Origin: Bacteroidales bacterium
Lineage (GTDB): Bacteria; Bacteroidota; Bacteroidia; Bacteroidales; UBA10428
DNA length: 64,000 bases
NCBI GenBank assembly: GCA_016934395.1
Contig: JAFGSZ010000067.1
Coordinates: forward strand, 1 to 64,000
Reading direction: 5' to 3'
A program made the position numbers and the translations under genes. Positions 9,417-17,749 of the stretch are shown here, piece by piece. Each line of letters begins with the position of its first letter. The stretch's first letter is position 1. Below the pieces are notes generated by a model. The model was not told where the DNA came from and did not search any database. It worked only from the letters and a program-made list of their open reading frames with translations.

Positions 9417-10787
9417 ATGGAGGAAAAGTTGCTCTATTATTCAACAAATCTTAAAACAAAAAAACTGGGTTTTCGTGATGCTCTGCTCACAGGGCTGGCT
9501 CCCGACAGGGGATTATTTATGCCTGAACGGATTCCAAAACTATCTGCCGGGGAATTAAGCGATATGGCAACCATGCAATACTATGAAATTGCCCATGTGG
9601 TTGGCAATAAATTTTTAGCCGACGAAATTCCATCTTCTGATTTGTTGAAGCTTGTAAAAGATGCTTATAATTTTTCCATACCTCTCGAGAGAGTCTATGA
9701 CAGGAAATATATTATGCGTCTTGATCAGGGCCCTACCGCATCGTTTAAAGATTTTGCAGCACGTATGATGGGCAGGTTAATGCAATATTTTCTCTCGGTT
9801 CAAAATAAAAAACTGGTAATACTCACAGCAACTTCAGGAGATACAGGAAGCGCCATTGCCAACGCGTTTTACGGTCTGGATAATATTAAGGTAATAATTC
9901 TCTATCCGGAAAAAGAAGTAACTGAGCGGCAACGAAAACAAATGACTACCCTTGATAAAAACATTTCAATTATCGCCATAAACGGTAAGTTCGACGATTG
10001 CCAGGCTATGGTAAAACGTGCATTTGCTGATCCTGAACTCTCGTATCAGGAACTTTCATCAGCGAATTCAATAAATATTGGCCGGTTGATTCCTCAATCG
10101 ATGTATTATATCTGGGCATATACTCAACTTGCCGATATAAATAAAAATGAAAATATCATTTTTTCAGTTCCCTCCGGTAATTTTGGTGATCTTATGGGCG
10201 GCTTGATAGCAAAAAATATGGGAGTGCCGGTAAAACGTTTTGTAATTTCAACCAATAGGAACGATGAAGTGCCCGTGTACTGGCAAACCGGAAAATATAA
10301 AACTATAGTGCCTTCGGTAAATTGTATATCAAGCGCCATGAACGTGGGCCACCCGAGCAACATGTCAAGAATAGTGGCATTATACGGAGGTATAATGGAT
10401 GAAATCGGTAAAATACATAAAGAACCTGACCTGGAAAAAATGCGACAACACATGTATGCTGTAAGCTTAAGCGATGAAACAACCCGCGAAACCATCAAAA
10501 GTGCCTGGGCAAATTATAAATTGTTGCTGGAGCCACATGGCGCTGTGGGATGGTCCGGATTGCATAAAAATTTTACCATTCATCCCCAGGATGGAACCGC
10601 AGACCAGCTAAGTGTGTGTCTGGAAACTGCGCATCCGGCAAAATTTCCGGAAGAAATTAATGCTGTCCTTGGTTTTGATCCCGACCTTCCTGAAAGTTTG
10701 AAAGGTCTGGATGATAAAACCGAAAACTTTGAAAAGCTTGACAATAATTATGATATATTTAAAACTTTTTTAAAGGATAAATTCTAA
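9417..10787 (+). CDS. thrC: threonine synthase
   Basis: PLP enzyme converting O-phospho-L-homoserine to L-threonine and phosphate; cytoplasmic. The 456-residue protein belongs to the long class with an N-terminal domain: MEEKLLYYSTN, then LAPDRGLFMPERIP at about 26-39. PLP lysine lies in TASFKDFAARMM, and LTATSGDTGSAIA is the phosphate-binding loop region. The SANSINIGRLIPQ stretch and GNFGDLMGG are typical of the family. The substrate must be supplied as homoserine phosphate, for which the only candidate nearby is ThrH, 10 bp downstream. Third gene of the operon. Confidence 0.97.
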   Translation: MEEKLLYYSTNLKTKKLGFRDALLTGLAPDRGLFMPERIPKLSAGELSDMATMQYYEIAHVVGNKFLADEIPSSDLLKLVKDAYNFSIPLERVYDRKYIMRLDQGPTASFKDFAARMMGRLMQYFLSVQNKKLVILTATSGDTGSAIANAFYGLDNIKVIILYPEKEVTERQRKQMTTLDKNISIIAINGKFDDCQAMVKRAFADPELSYQELSSANSINIGRLIPQSMYYIWAYTQLADINKNENIIFSVPSGNFGDLMGGLIAKNMGVPVKRFVISTNRNDEVPVYWQTGKYKTIVPSVNCISSAMNVGHPSNMSRIVALYGGIMDEIGKIHKEPDLEKMRQHMYAVSLSDETTRETIKSAWANYKLLLEPHGAVGWSGLHKNFTIHPQDGTADQLSVCLETAHPAKFPEEINAVLGFDPDLPESLKGLDDKTENFEKLDNNYDIFKTFLKDKF

Positions 10788-10797
10788 ATAAAAATTT

Positions 10798-11403
10798 ATG
10801 CATATTGTATGTTCCGATCTTGAAGGAGTATGGGTTCCTGAAGTATGGATTAATGTCGCCAAAAAAACAGGCATAGAAAAGCTTAAATTAACCACGCGCG
10901 ATATTAAAGATTACGATGAGTTAATGATATACAGGCTAAAAATACTCAAGGAACATAATTTAAAAATAAAAGATATTCAAAATGTTATTGAAACCATCGA
11001 ACCTTTAGAAGGCGCTTTGGATATGTTACGCTGGCTTAAAGAAGTAACGCGCCTTATTGTGGTGTCTGATACTTTTGTTGAGTTTGCCGAACCGTTGATG
11101 AGGAAACTGGAACGCCCTACCCTGTTCTGCCATAATCTGAATATTGATGATGAAGGAAACATTTATGGTTATACATTACGTCAGAAAGATCCGAAGAAAA
11201 AAGTTATTCAGTCCTTAAAAAGCCTGAACTATCACGTTATCGCTTTTGGTGATTCCTATAACGATGTATCCATGCTAAAGGAAGCAGACAGCGCCATCCT
11301 GTTTCGGCCCCCGCAAAATGTAATTGATGATTTTCCGGAGTTCCCGGTTGTAAAGGAATATGCAGAATTAAAAAAAATGCTGCAGCAAATTATGAATCAT
11401 TAA
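10798..11403 (+). CDS. thrH: ThrH: phosphoserine phosphatase / phosphoserine:homoserine phosphotransferase
   Basis: A 201-residue HAD-family protein that matches Pseudomonas ThrH along its whole length. Visible features are the nucleophile motif CSDLEGVWVPE (Asp7), the TTRDIKDYDELM substrate region, motif II in VVSDTF, the LRQKDPKKKV segment with the motif III Lys, and GDSYNDVSMLKEA (motif IV). In Pseudomonas ThrH hydrolyses phosphoserine and can also transfer its phosphate to homoserine, giving homoserine phosphate. It sits 10 bp after thrC and 25 bp before a D-2-hydroxyacid dehydrogenase. Since no GHMP homoserine kinase is in the operon, it plausibly supplies the ThrC substrate; that role is inferred from context. 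Confidence 0.93.
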   Translation: MHIVCSDLEGVWVPEVWINVAKKTGIEKLKLTTRDIKDYDELMIYRLKILKEHNLKIKDIQNVIETIEPLEGALDMLRWLKEVTRLIVVSDTFVEFAEPLMRKLERPTLFCHNLNIDDEGNIYGYTLRQKDPKKKVIQSLKSLNYHVIAFGDSYNDVSMLKEADSAILFRPPQNVIDDFPEFPVVKEYAELKKMLQQIMNH

Positions 11404-11428
11404 GTTCGTTTTTATTAAATAATTTTTT

Positions 11429-12388
11429 ATGAAAATTGTTGTCCTTGACGGATATACCCTTAATCCCGGCGACTTATCCTGGGACGAACTAAAACGGCTT
11501 GGAGACTGTGACTGTACAATATACGACCGCACACCTCCTGAAGATACCTATACAAGATCAAAACATGCTGAGATAATTCTTACCAACAAAACCCTGTTAA
11601 CAAAGGATATACTGATTCGTTTGCCCGATCTGAAATACATTAGAGTGCTGGCCACCGGCTACAATGTGGTTGATCTTAAAGCTGCCACTGAAAATAAAAT
11701 TATAGTAACCAATATTCCCGCATATAGTACCGATTCCGTGGCACAAATGGTTTTTGCACATATCCTGAACCTGACTCAAAGAGTGGCAGCTCATGCCAGT
11801 TCAGTAAATGAGGGTAAATGGAGTAAGAGTATCGATTTTTGTTATTGGGATTTTCCACAAATAGAACTAACCGGTAAAACCCTGGGGCTGATAGGCTTTG
11901 GTAAAATTGCCCGTACCACGGCAAATATTGCACAGGCTTTTGGCATGAAAATACTTGTTTATACCAGATCTGTACCTGCAAAAAAACCTGAGAATATCTT
12001 GTTTACGGATATAAAAACCATTTTTCAACAAAGTGACATTGTGAGTTTACATTGTCCGCTAACACCAGAAACAGAAAACCTGGTAAATTATGACAAATTA
12101 AAACTGATGAAAAAATCTGCGTTTCTGATAAACACCGGTCGCGGCCCCTTGGTGAATGAAACAGCCCTTGCAGAAATGCTAAATTCAGGAAAAATTGCCG
12201 GTGCCGGACTGGATGTGCTTTCTGCTGAACCTCCTTCAAAAAACAATCCTCTTATAGGTGCGGCAAACTGTTTTATAACGCCGCATATTGCATGGGCTAC
12301 ATATTCAGCCAGATCAAGGTTATTGCACATTGCCCTGGAAAACATAAAAGCTTTTCTGAAGGGGAATCCTGTGCATGTTGTAAATTAA
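11429..12388 (+). CDS. D-2-hydroxyacid dehydrogenase (glycerate/hydroxypyruvate reductase-like)
   Basis: A 319-residue NAD(P)-dependent dehydrogenase of the D-isomer 2-hydroxyacid family. The Rossmann motif is GLIGFGKIA at about 151-159. The catalytic Arg is in NTGRGPLVNE, the Glu in the AGLDVLSAEPP region, and the His in ITPHIAWAT. Length and the TPHIAW ending resemble glycerate dehydrogenase HprA; it lacks the C-terminal ACT domain of long SerA enzymes. It is the last gene of the threonine operon, 25 bp after thrH. Because ThrH uses phosphoserine, a link to 3-carbon hydroxyacid or serine metabolism is attractive, but the true substrate is unknown. Confidence 0.9.
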   Translation: MKIVVLDGYTLNPGDLSWDELKRLGDCDCTIYDRTPPEDTYTRSKHAEIILTNKTLLTKDILIRLPDLKYIRVLATGYNVVDLKAATENKIIVTNIPAYSTDSVAQMVFAHILNLTQRVAAHASSVNEGKWSKSIDFCYWDFPQIELTGKTLGLIGFGKIARTTANIAQAFGMKILVYTRSVPAKKPENILFTDIKTIFQQSDIVSLHCPLTPETENLVNYDKLKLMKKSAFLINTGRGPLVNETALAEMLNSGKIAGAGLDVLSAEPPSKNNPLIGAANCFITPHIAWATYSARSRLLHIALENIKAFLKGNPVHVVN

Positions 12389-12861
12389 AATTTTTTAGTA
12401 CAATTCAAATACCTGGCTAATTGAATTAAACAAAGATTTTACCAGGTCCCTTATAAAAAAAACCGGGACAGAAGTCCCGGATCGAAGAAATAATTGTAGC
12501 ATTATGTCAGGCCCTGTTTGATCTAATGTTACATGAAGTGGATATCAATTTCAAAATAAAATCATATTAAATTTCTTACTTTTTTTTAAATTCTGCACTA
12601 AACATTTTAATGATATTGCTCACCTTTTTACAAAAATACTTGTGGAAAGCTCCTGAAAAATTCTTCACCAAATGATTCAAAGTTGATTTATATTCCTAAT
12701 TATCTGATATTTATAAAAATCATCCGGATAAATTCTCAGAGAACATGTACAATTTTTTGGATTTGGCATTATATGAATTAATCGCCTAAAAACTGTAACT
12801 TAATAACGTTGGTTAAGTAAAAATTAGACAATATTATATGTATAAGTAAAGATTTTTGTTA
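12389..12861. other. 473-bp intergenic region between threonine operon and kinase pair
   Basis: No convincing gene was found on either strand. The left third holds the GC-rich hairpin at 12463-12480. The rest is very AT-rich and probably contains the promoter of the receiver/kinase gene that follows; I could not fix a clear TAnnTTTG element. Confidence 0.5.
12463..12480 (-). terminator. hairpin with U-tract only in minus-strand orientation
   Basis: A perfect 7-bp stem (CCGGGAC / GTCCCGG) with loop AGAA lies 75 bp after the end of the threonine operon. The A run immediately upstream on the plus strand (12453-12462) would be a U tract only for a transcript coming from the right. On the plus strand no T run follows, so as a terminator for the operon it would be weak or factor-dependent. 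Confidence 0.4.
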
Positions 12862-14385
12862 GTGAAGATAGAGACCAAAATTCTAATTGTAGATGATATC
12901 AGCAGTAATATTGAATATCTGGAGGCATTATTGGAAGATCTCGATATTACAATTCTTACAGCATTATCCGGATACGAAGGAATTGAAATTGTAAAACAAA
13001 ATGAACTTGCCCTGATAATTCTTGACGTTCAAATGCCAGGAATTGACGGATTTCAAACACTTGAGAAAATTCGCCAAATGCCAGGAAATGAAAATCTCCC
13101 GGCTATTTTTGTTTCAGGTATTTATTCAGAAGACCGTTTTAAAATTAAAGGACTTGAAAGCGGAGCTGTGGATTTTATTTCTAAACCCGTTAATGGAGAT
13201 ATTCTGATAGGAAAGGTAAAAGTTTTTATTAAACTTTTCTATCAGAAAAAGGGACTTGATAACCTGGTTAGTGAACTCAAAAATACAAACCTTAAACTTA
13301 GGGAAAGCGAAGACAGGTTTAAGAAAATATCAACTGCTGCTGCAGATGCCATAATTGTTCTCGACAATAATGGCGTTATAATTTATTGGAATAATGCTGC
13401 TGAGAAAATTTTTGGATATACAGAAAATGAGGCTGCAGCCATTAATTTCAGATTACTTTTTTCAGAACAACAGGACCACGCAGACGGACCATTTGATTTA
13501 AAGCATTTTTTCGATACAAAATCCGGAACAAATGTTGGAAATACAGTTGAATTAGTAGCAGTAAATAAGCAGGGAATAAAATTCCCCGTAGAATTATCAT
13601 TTTCACCTTTCCTTGTAGAAAATAACCTGAATGCTGCATGTATAATACGGGATATTTCAAAACGGAAAAAAATTGAGCAGGAGTTGCTTAAAACAAAAGA
13701 ACTTAAAGAAGCCAACAAGGTGATGAGAGAATTTATTGACAACCTGAATCATGAAATTCGAACTCCTTTAAACGGAATACTCGGAATTTCAGGAAGCCTT
13801 GTGAAACACGAAAAAGGTAATCTCACAGATAAGCATTTTGAGGCCATTCAGCATATTTACACCAGCGCTGACCGACTTAATGTGTTAATAGAACGATTGT
13901 TTGAATTTCGGAGTTCAAGCGAAGTAAAGATTTCAGATTTTAGCTCCAATGATTTTATTGATGAAGTTTATAACCATGCACTAAAAATTCTAAATAATAA
14001 AGATGTTAAATTTGAAATCAGGAAAGAAGATACATTACCTGCAAACTTTAAAACTGATAAAGAGAAATATTTTGAAATCCTGGTAAATATTATCGAAAAT
14101 TCAATAAAATTTACGAACAAAGGCACAATACTTATCCGGTTTTTTGCCTCTGATAATTTAATTGTATGTAAAATAGCAGATACAGGAATTGGAATCAGCG
14201 AATCCGATTTAAAAAATATCTTTGATCAATTTGTTCAAATTGATGGTACTTCGTCCAGAAAATATGGGGGTACGGGTCTTGGATTAGCGCTTGCCAATAA
14301 ACTGATTAAAATGTTATATGGTAATATTATTGTAGAAAGTGAATTATCTAAAGGAACAACCGTTACGGTGAAACTGCCTGTCTAG
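12856..14385 (+). CDS. receiver-PAS-histidine kinase hybrid
   Basis: A 509-residue cytoplasmic signalling protein without membrane segments. Order: response-regulator receiver at about 8-125 (acidic pocket Asp13/Asp14, phospho-acceptor Asp57, PGIDGF, Lys in SKPVNGD); a coiled linker; PAS domain at about 150-275; then a kinase core with His299 in NLNHEIRTPLNG, N box NIIENSIKFTNKG, G1 DTGIGISE and G2 GGTGLGLALA. The receiver-first layout suggests that it is switched by a phosphate relay and by a PAS ligand rather than by a periplasmic signal. The frame can start only at TTG 12856 or GTG 12862, as a stop lies at 12847; GTG may be the real start. No DNA-binding domain is attached. The next gene is a second receiver-kinase. 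Confidence 0.92.
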   Translation: MLVKIETKILIVDDISSNIEYLEALLEDLDITILTALSGYEGIEIVKQNELALIILDVQMPGIDGFQTLEKIRQMPGNENLPAIFVSGIYSEDRFKIKGLESGAVDFISKPVNGDILIGKVKVFIKLFYQKKGLDNLVSELKNTNLKLRESEDRFKKISTAAADAIIVLDNNGVIIYWNNAAEKIFGYTENEAAAINFRLLFSEQQDHADGPFDLKHFFDTKSGTNVGNTVELVAVNKQGIKFPVELSFSPFLVENNLNAACIIRDISKRKKIEQELLKTKELKEANKVMREFIDNLNHEIRTPLNGILGISGSLVKHEKGNLTDKHFEAIQHIYTSADRLNVLIERLFEFRSSSEVKISDFSSNDFIDEVYNHALKILNNKDVKFEIRKEDTLPANFKTDKEKYFEILVNIIENSIKFTNKGTILIRFFASDNLIVCKIADTGIGISESDLKNIFDQFVQIDGTSSRKYGGTGLGLALANKLIKMLYGNIIVESELSKGTTVTVKLPV

Positions 14386-14447
14386 ATAATTTAAAATTCT
14401 TTTAAGAATCCGTTAATTAAAAACATGGCAAACCAAAAAAGAAGATC

Positions 14448-15536
14448 ATGGAAAAATTCTTAAATTCAGAGATTCTAATTGTTGATGATGAACCGGCAAA
14501 TATTTTTTTTCTTGAAAATCTTTTGTTGAACGAAGGGTATAAGGTAACCACCGCTTCAAGTGGAAGAGAATGTATCAGAGTACTTTCAAACTTTATCCCG
14601 GATGTTATTTTGCTGGACATTATGATGCCTGAGATGGATGGTCTGGATGTGCTGGATAATATTATGCACGATTCCCGCCTGAAAGAAATCCCTGTAATTA
14701 TGGTTACTGCCAAAACTGAATCGCTGGATGTAGAGCAGGCATTAGACAAAGGAGCCATGGAATACATTAAAAAACCTATTGATGAAATTGAACTTTTAGC
14801 AAGAATAAGGGCCTCATTAAGAATAAAAAAGCAGGAAGACCACCTGAAAGATCTGGTGAAATCTAAAGAAGAATTTATTAAAATTATATCTCAGGACCTG
14901 CGCACACCTTTTACTTCCATTTCAGGATATGCAGAAATGCTCTATTACGATGCAGCTCTTGCCACAACGCTTGATAAAGAGCATAAAGATTTTCTTAAAT
15001 TTATTATTGACACTTCCAATAACGTGGTCTCTTATTTTAATAAACTCTTAAACTGGACCAATATTGAGGCAAAAGAAATTAATCTGAAAATTACACCTTC
15101 TAAACTTTCAAGAATTGTAAATGCCTCCCGGATAATATTGCAAAAAGAAATTTCGGAGAAAGAACTTTCCGTAGTATCTGAAATTGATGATAATTTTACT
15201 GTGAATATCGATGAAACTTATTTCGGACAGGTTGTGCGTAATTTATTAAGTAATGCTGTAAAATATACTTCTAAAGGGGGTAAAATCAGAATTTTCATCA
15301 GAACACAGAATACCCAAACCCAGCTGGTAATTTCAGACAACGGTGTAGGCATCAGAAATATTACCCCGGAGGAAATGTTCAGTAAAAAAATAAATAAATC
15401 TACCCGTGGTACCCAGGGTGAAACAGGCACCGGAATTGGTCTGGGTATATGCAAAAAAATTATAGATGCCCATGGATTTCAAATTACTTTTAAATCAGAA
15501 ATTGCAGAAGGAACAGATGTAATAATTACTCTTTAA
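14448..15536 (+). CDS. receiver-histidine kinase-like protein lacking the H-box His
   Basis: A 362-residue soluble protein: receiver at 8-125 (Asp13/Asp14, phospho-acceptor Asp57, PEMDG, Lys in KKPIDE), dimerisation helices at about 135-205, and an ATP-binding domain at about 250-362 with N box VVRNLLSNAVKYTSKGG, G1 SDNGVGI and G2 GTGIGLGICKKI. The dimerisation helix reads IISQDLRTPFTS: Gln149 stands where the autophosphorylated His normally lies (codon CAG). The ATP site looks intact. It may therefore be a pseudokinase, an allosteric partner of the kinase 62 bp upstream, or a phosphatase/receiver sink. The gene starts at ATG 14448, 62 bp after the first kinase, and is probably co-transcribed. 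Confidence 0.9.
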   Translation: MEKFLNSEILIVDDEPANIFFLENLLLNEGYKVTTASSGRECIRVLSNFIPDVILLDIMMPEMDGLDVLDNIMHDSRLKEIPVIMVTAKTESLDVEQALDKGAMEYIKKPIDEIELLARIRASLRIKKQEDHLKDLVKSKEEFIKIISQDLRTPFTSISGYAEMLYYDAALATTLDKEHKDFLKFIIDTSNNVVSYFNKLLNWTNIEAKEINLKITPSKLSRIVNASRIILQKEISEKELSVVSEIDDNFTVNIDETYFGQVVRNLLSNAVKYTSKGGKIRIFIRTQNTQTQLVISDNGVGIRNITPEEMFSKKINKSTRGTQGETGTGIGLGICKKIIDAHGFQITFKSEIAEGTDVIITL

Positions 15537-15584
15537 AATAGATTGATTATATAAAATGTTATTGAAAGATTTTTAAAATTGTTT

Positions 15585-16049
15585 TCAATTCTGTACATCC
15601 CAGGATCCGGGATTTAACATCCAGTCTTCCATCGGAATTTCCTCCTCAACAATATTATTGGGTAAAGATTCATTATTTAACTGATTACAAAATTCTTTAA
15701 ACATCCAGCTTTCAAGTTTTAATTCTTCCTCTTTTTCTTCCTGAAGAATATAATCCAGGTATGTATAATCTGATACTCTCGACCAGGTAGATAAATCGCA
15801 CATCCAGTATTCTACTTGCAGCATATTTTCTTCTGAATTTTCTTTGTTATCCGTGCTGTAAATTACAATAACTTTCAGAGGAGCCGTATTCTGGATATCT
15901 GAAATAAGTTTTTCTATATCCATATACTTTTCTTTAACTTCAAAATCATACGAAGATTGTGCACAAATTCCCTTTATAGAAATGAAAAAAACAAATACCA
16001 GGATTATCAACCAGGCTGAAGTTTTAAATTTCTTATGTAGATTATTCAT
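15585..16049 (-). CDS. secreted protein with repeated Trp-Met motifs, unknown
   Basis: A 154-residue protein starting at MNNLHKKFKTS with a signal peptide (hydrophobic stretch about 12-28, cleavage likely after ICAQ). An in-frame ATG 24 bp upstream (16073) is possible but would put an extension before the signal. The mature part is acidic. Its C-terminal half carries three short repeats: EYWMCDLSTW, ESWMFKEF and EDWMLNPGSW, with E-x-W-M as the common core. I know of no assigned function; similar E-x-W-M repeats occur, as far as I recall, in small secreted Bacteroidota proteins. It is convergent with the kinase pair, with 48 bp between the ends, so it could belong to the same signalling patch. 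Confidence 0.75.
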   Translation of the reverse strand: MNNLHKKFKTSAWLIILVFVFFISIKGICAQSSYDFEVKEKYMDIEKLISDIQNTAPLKVIVIYSTDNKENSEENMLQVEYWMCDLSTWSRVSDYTYLDYILQEEKEEELKLESWMFKEFCNQLNNESLPNNIVEEEIPMEDWMLNPGSWDVQN

Positions 16050-16262
16050 GACGGTAGATTTATAATGCGACATGCCTTATTCACGTTCTGTGCCAAATCT
16101 TATATAAATCTGAAAATGTGTTTCTTATAATTAAAACAGTTTAATCGGAAGCGTAGCAGGATGAACGGTTTCGATACAAGGATTGCCCGAATACGAACAA
16201 TTTTTAGAATACAAAATAAAAAAAACACTGTCTGAAAACAAATTCCCGAATCCTGATCAGCG

Positions 16263-16934
16263 CTAAATCCCGGGATGAACAATAATCACAATTTCTCCTT
16301 TTATGTCTTTATTTTTGAAATACTCCGTTACTTCGGTAATACTTCCGCGAACCGTTTCTTCATGGATTTTTGTCAATTCGCGCGAAATGGAAATACTGGT
16401 TTCAGGGCTAAAATATTCCGCTAACTGCTCCAATGTTTTTATCAGGCGAAAAGGAGCTTCATATAACACAATTGTTCTTGATTCTTCCGCAAGGATTTTT
16501 AGCTTTTTTGTCCTTCCTTTCTTTTGAGGCAGAAAACCCTCAAAGCAAAAACGATCGGTTGGAAAGCCGGAATTCACCAATGCCGGTACAAAAGCAGTAG
16601 CGCCGGGCAAACACTCAACAGGCACATCATGTTCAATACACGAACGGGTAATTAAAAACCCGGGATCCGAAATACTGGGGGTACCAGCATCAGAAACCAG
16701 CGCCATGGTTTCACCGCCCTGAATACGGGAAACTATCTGATCAACAATTCTGTGTTCATTAAATTTATGATAGGATTGAAGCCTTGTTGAAATCTGGAAA
16801 TGAGTTAACAGAATTTTGGTTTTGCGGGTATCTTCAGCAAGAATAACATCTACCTCTTTTAATACTCTGAGTGATCGAAGGGTAATGTCTTCGAGATTTC
16901 CGATGGGTGTCGGGACAATATATAATTTACTCAT
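16263..16934 (-). CDS. rsmI: 16S rRNA (cytidine(1402)-2'-O)-methyltransferase
   Basis: Methylates the 2'-O of C1402 in 16S rRNA using S-adenosylmethionine. The 223-residue protein has the tetrapyrrole-methylase fold with MSKLYIVPTPIGNLEDITLR at the N-terminus, LAEDTRKTKILL, and VSDAGTPSISDPG, all diagnostic of RsmI. It is slightly shorter than E. coli RsmI (286 residues) and lacks its C-terminal extension, as is usual for Bacteroidota. Its first 8 bp overlap the end of the upstream hypothetical gene at 16927, implying coupled translation. Confidence 0.95.
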   Translation of the reverse strand: MSKLYIVPTPIGNLEDITLRSLRVLKEVDVILAEDTRKTKILLTHFQISTRLQSYHKFNEHRIVDQIVSRIQGGETMALVSDAGTPSISDPGFLITRSCIEHDVPVECLPGATAFVPALVNSGFPTDRFCFEGFLPQKKGRTKKLKILAEESRTIVLYEAPFRLIKTLEQLAEYFSPETSISISRELTKIHEETVRGSITEVTEYFKNKDIKGEIVIIVHPGI

Positions 16935-17631
16935 TCTTACTTATTATCAGCTTTCTTCTAATCAGCTCAAGGAGCTTTTGTACAATTTCACTATCCATAT
17001 CCCAATCGAAATTTTCCACGAGATAATTAAATGCTTCATTAAAATTTGATGCACTGTTAAGCATCAACAATGTCTCATTGTACTGATCCGCATTCCCGTT
17101 AAAAAGTGTTTTAATAATCAGAAACTTGTCATTTAATCCTATAGCATTGGCTATATTAGATATGGGTTTTGATTGTAATTGTGATGATAAATCTTTACGG
17201 TAGGCTGTTTTCCCAAGATTTTCATTTATTGAGGTTGATTTGGATTTAAACCGATCGGAAATTATGCGGGGTTCTGAATCCTGCAAAGGTTTACTGATAT
17301 GTTCACTTGTTGTTTTAGCTACTTCTTCTTCCTTTACAGGATTTTGCTCTTTTATATTTTCTAATTCAAGTTCAATATTTTCCGAAGCCTGGGATTTTTC
17401 TTGCGTTATACCTTTTCCGGCGGTTTCTGATTTATGCTCCGTTTCAAGGGCGAGTCTCTGAGTTTCCGAATGCTTAATCATTAACAATACATCGTAAAGG
17501 TTTCTTATTTTGGATAATGCAAGGTCCATCTCAATAGCAGGAATTTTTTTTAAATTGTAAAAATTCGAAATCATTTCATTTACTTCCTGCAAATGTTCCG
17601 AAACAATTTCTAATGTATTTTTATATTCCAT
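16927..17631 (-). CDS. conserved protein linked to rsmI, unknown function
   Basis: A 234-residue soluble protein in three parts: an N-terminal helical segment (1-65), a low-complexity Glu/Lys/Ser-rich linker (66-155), and a C-terminal module at about 155-230 containing AIGLNDKFLIIKTLFNG, YNETLLMLN and AFNYLVENFDWD. This C-terminal module resembles a conserved domain of unnamed Bacteroidota proteins often found by rsmI (from memory, unverified). No enzymatic motif was seen. It overlaps rsmI by 8 bp on the same strand and is first in that two-gene unit. The linker composition suggests a flexible adaptor rather than an enzyme. Confidence 0.8.
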   Translation of the reverse strand: MEYKNTLEIVSEHLQEVNEMISNFYNLKKIPAIEMDLALSKIRNLYDVLLMIKHSETQRLALETEHKSETAGKGITQEKSQASENIELELENIKEQNPVKEEEVAKTTSEHISKPLQDSEPRIISDRFKSKSTSINENLGKTAYRKDLSSQLQSKPISNIANAIGLNDKFLIIKTLFNGNADQYNETLLMLNSASNFNEAFNYLVENFDWDMDSEIVQKLLELIRRKLIISKNE

Positions 17632-17749
17632 TTGAGTTTATCTTACTTTTATCATTTAAAAATCAAAACGTAAATAATTATGTCATGTTGTGGATTCTTA
17701 AAATTAAGATTAAATTTAAGCATTTTTCACCCATGATTACTGATGCCTT

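Noticed and set aside
16100-16282. Short open frame between rsmI and the Trp-Met-repeat protein
   Set aside because: It overlaps the end of rsmI, has no start signal, and reads as a random hydrophobic/basic mix.
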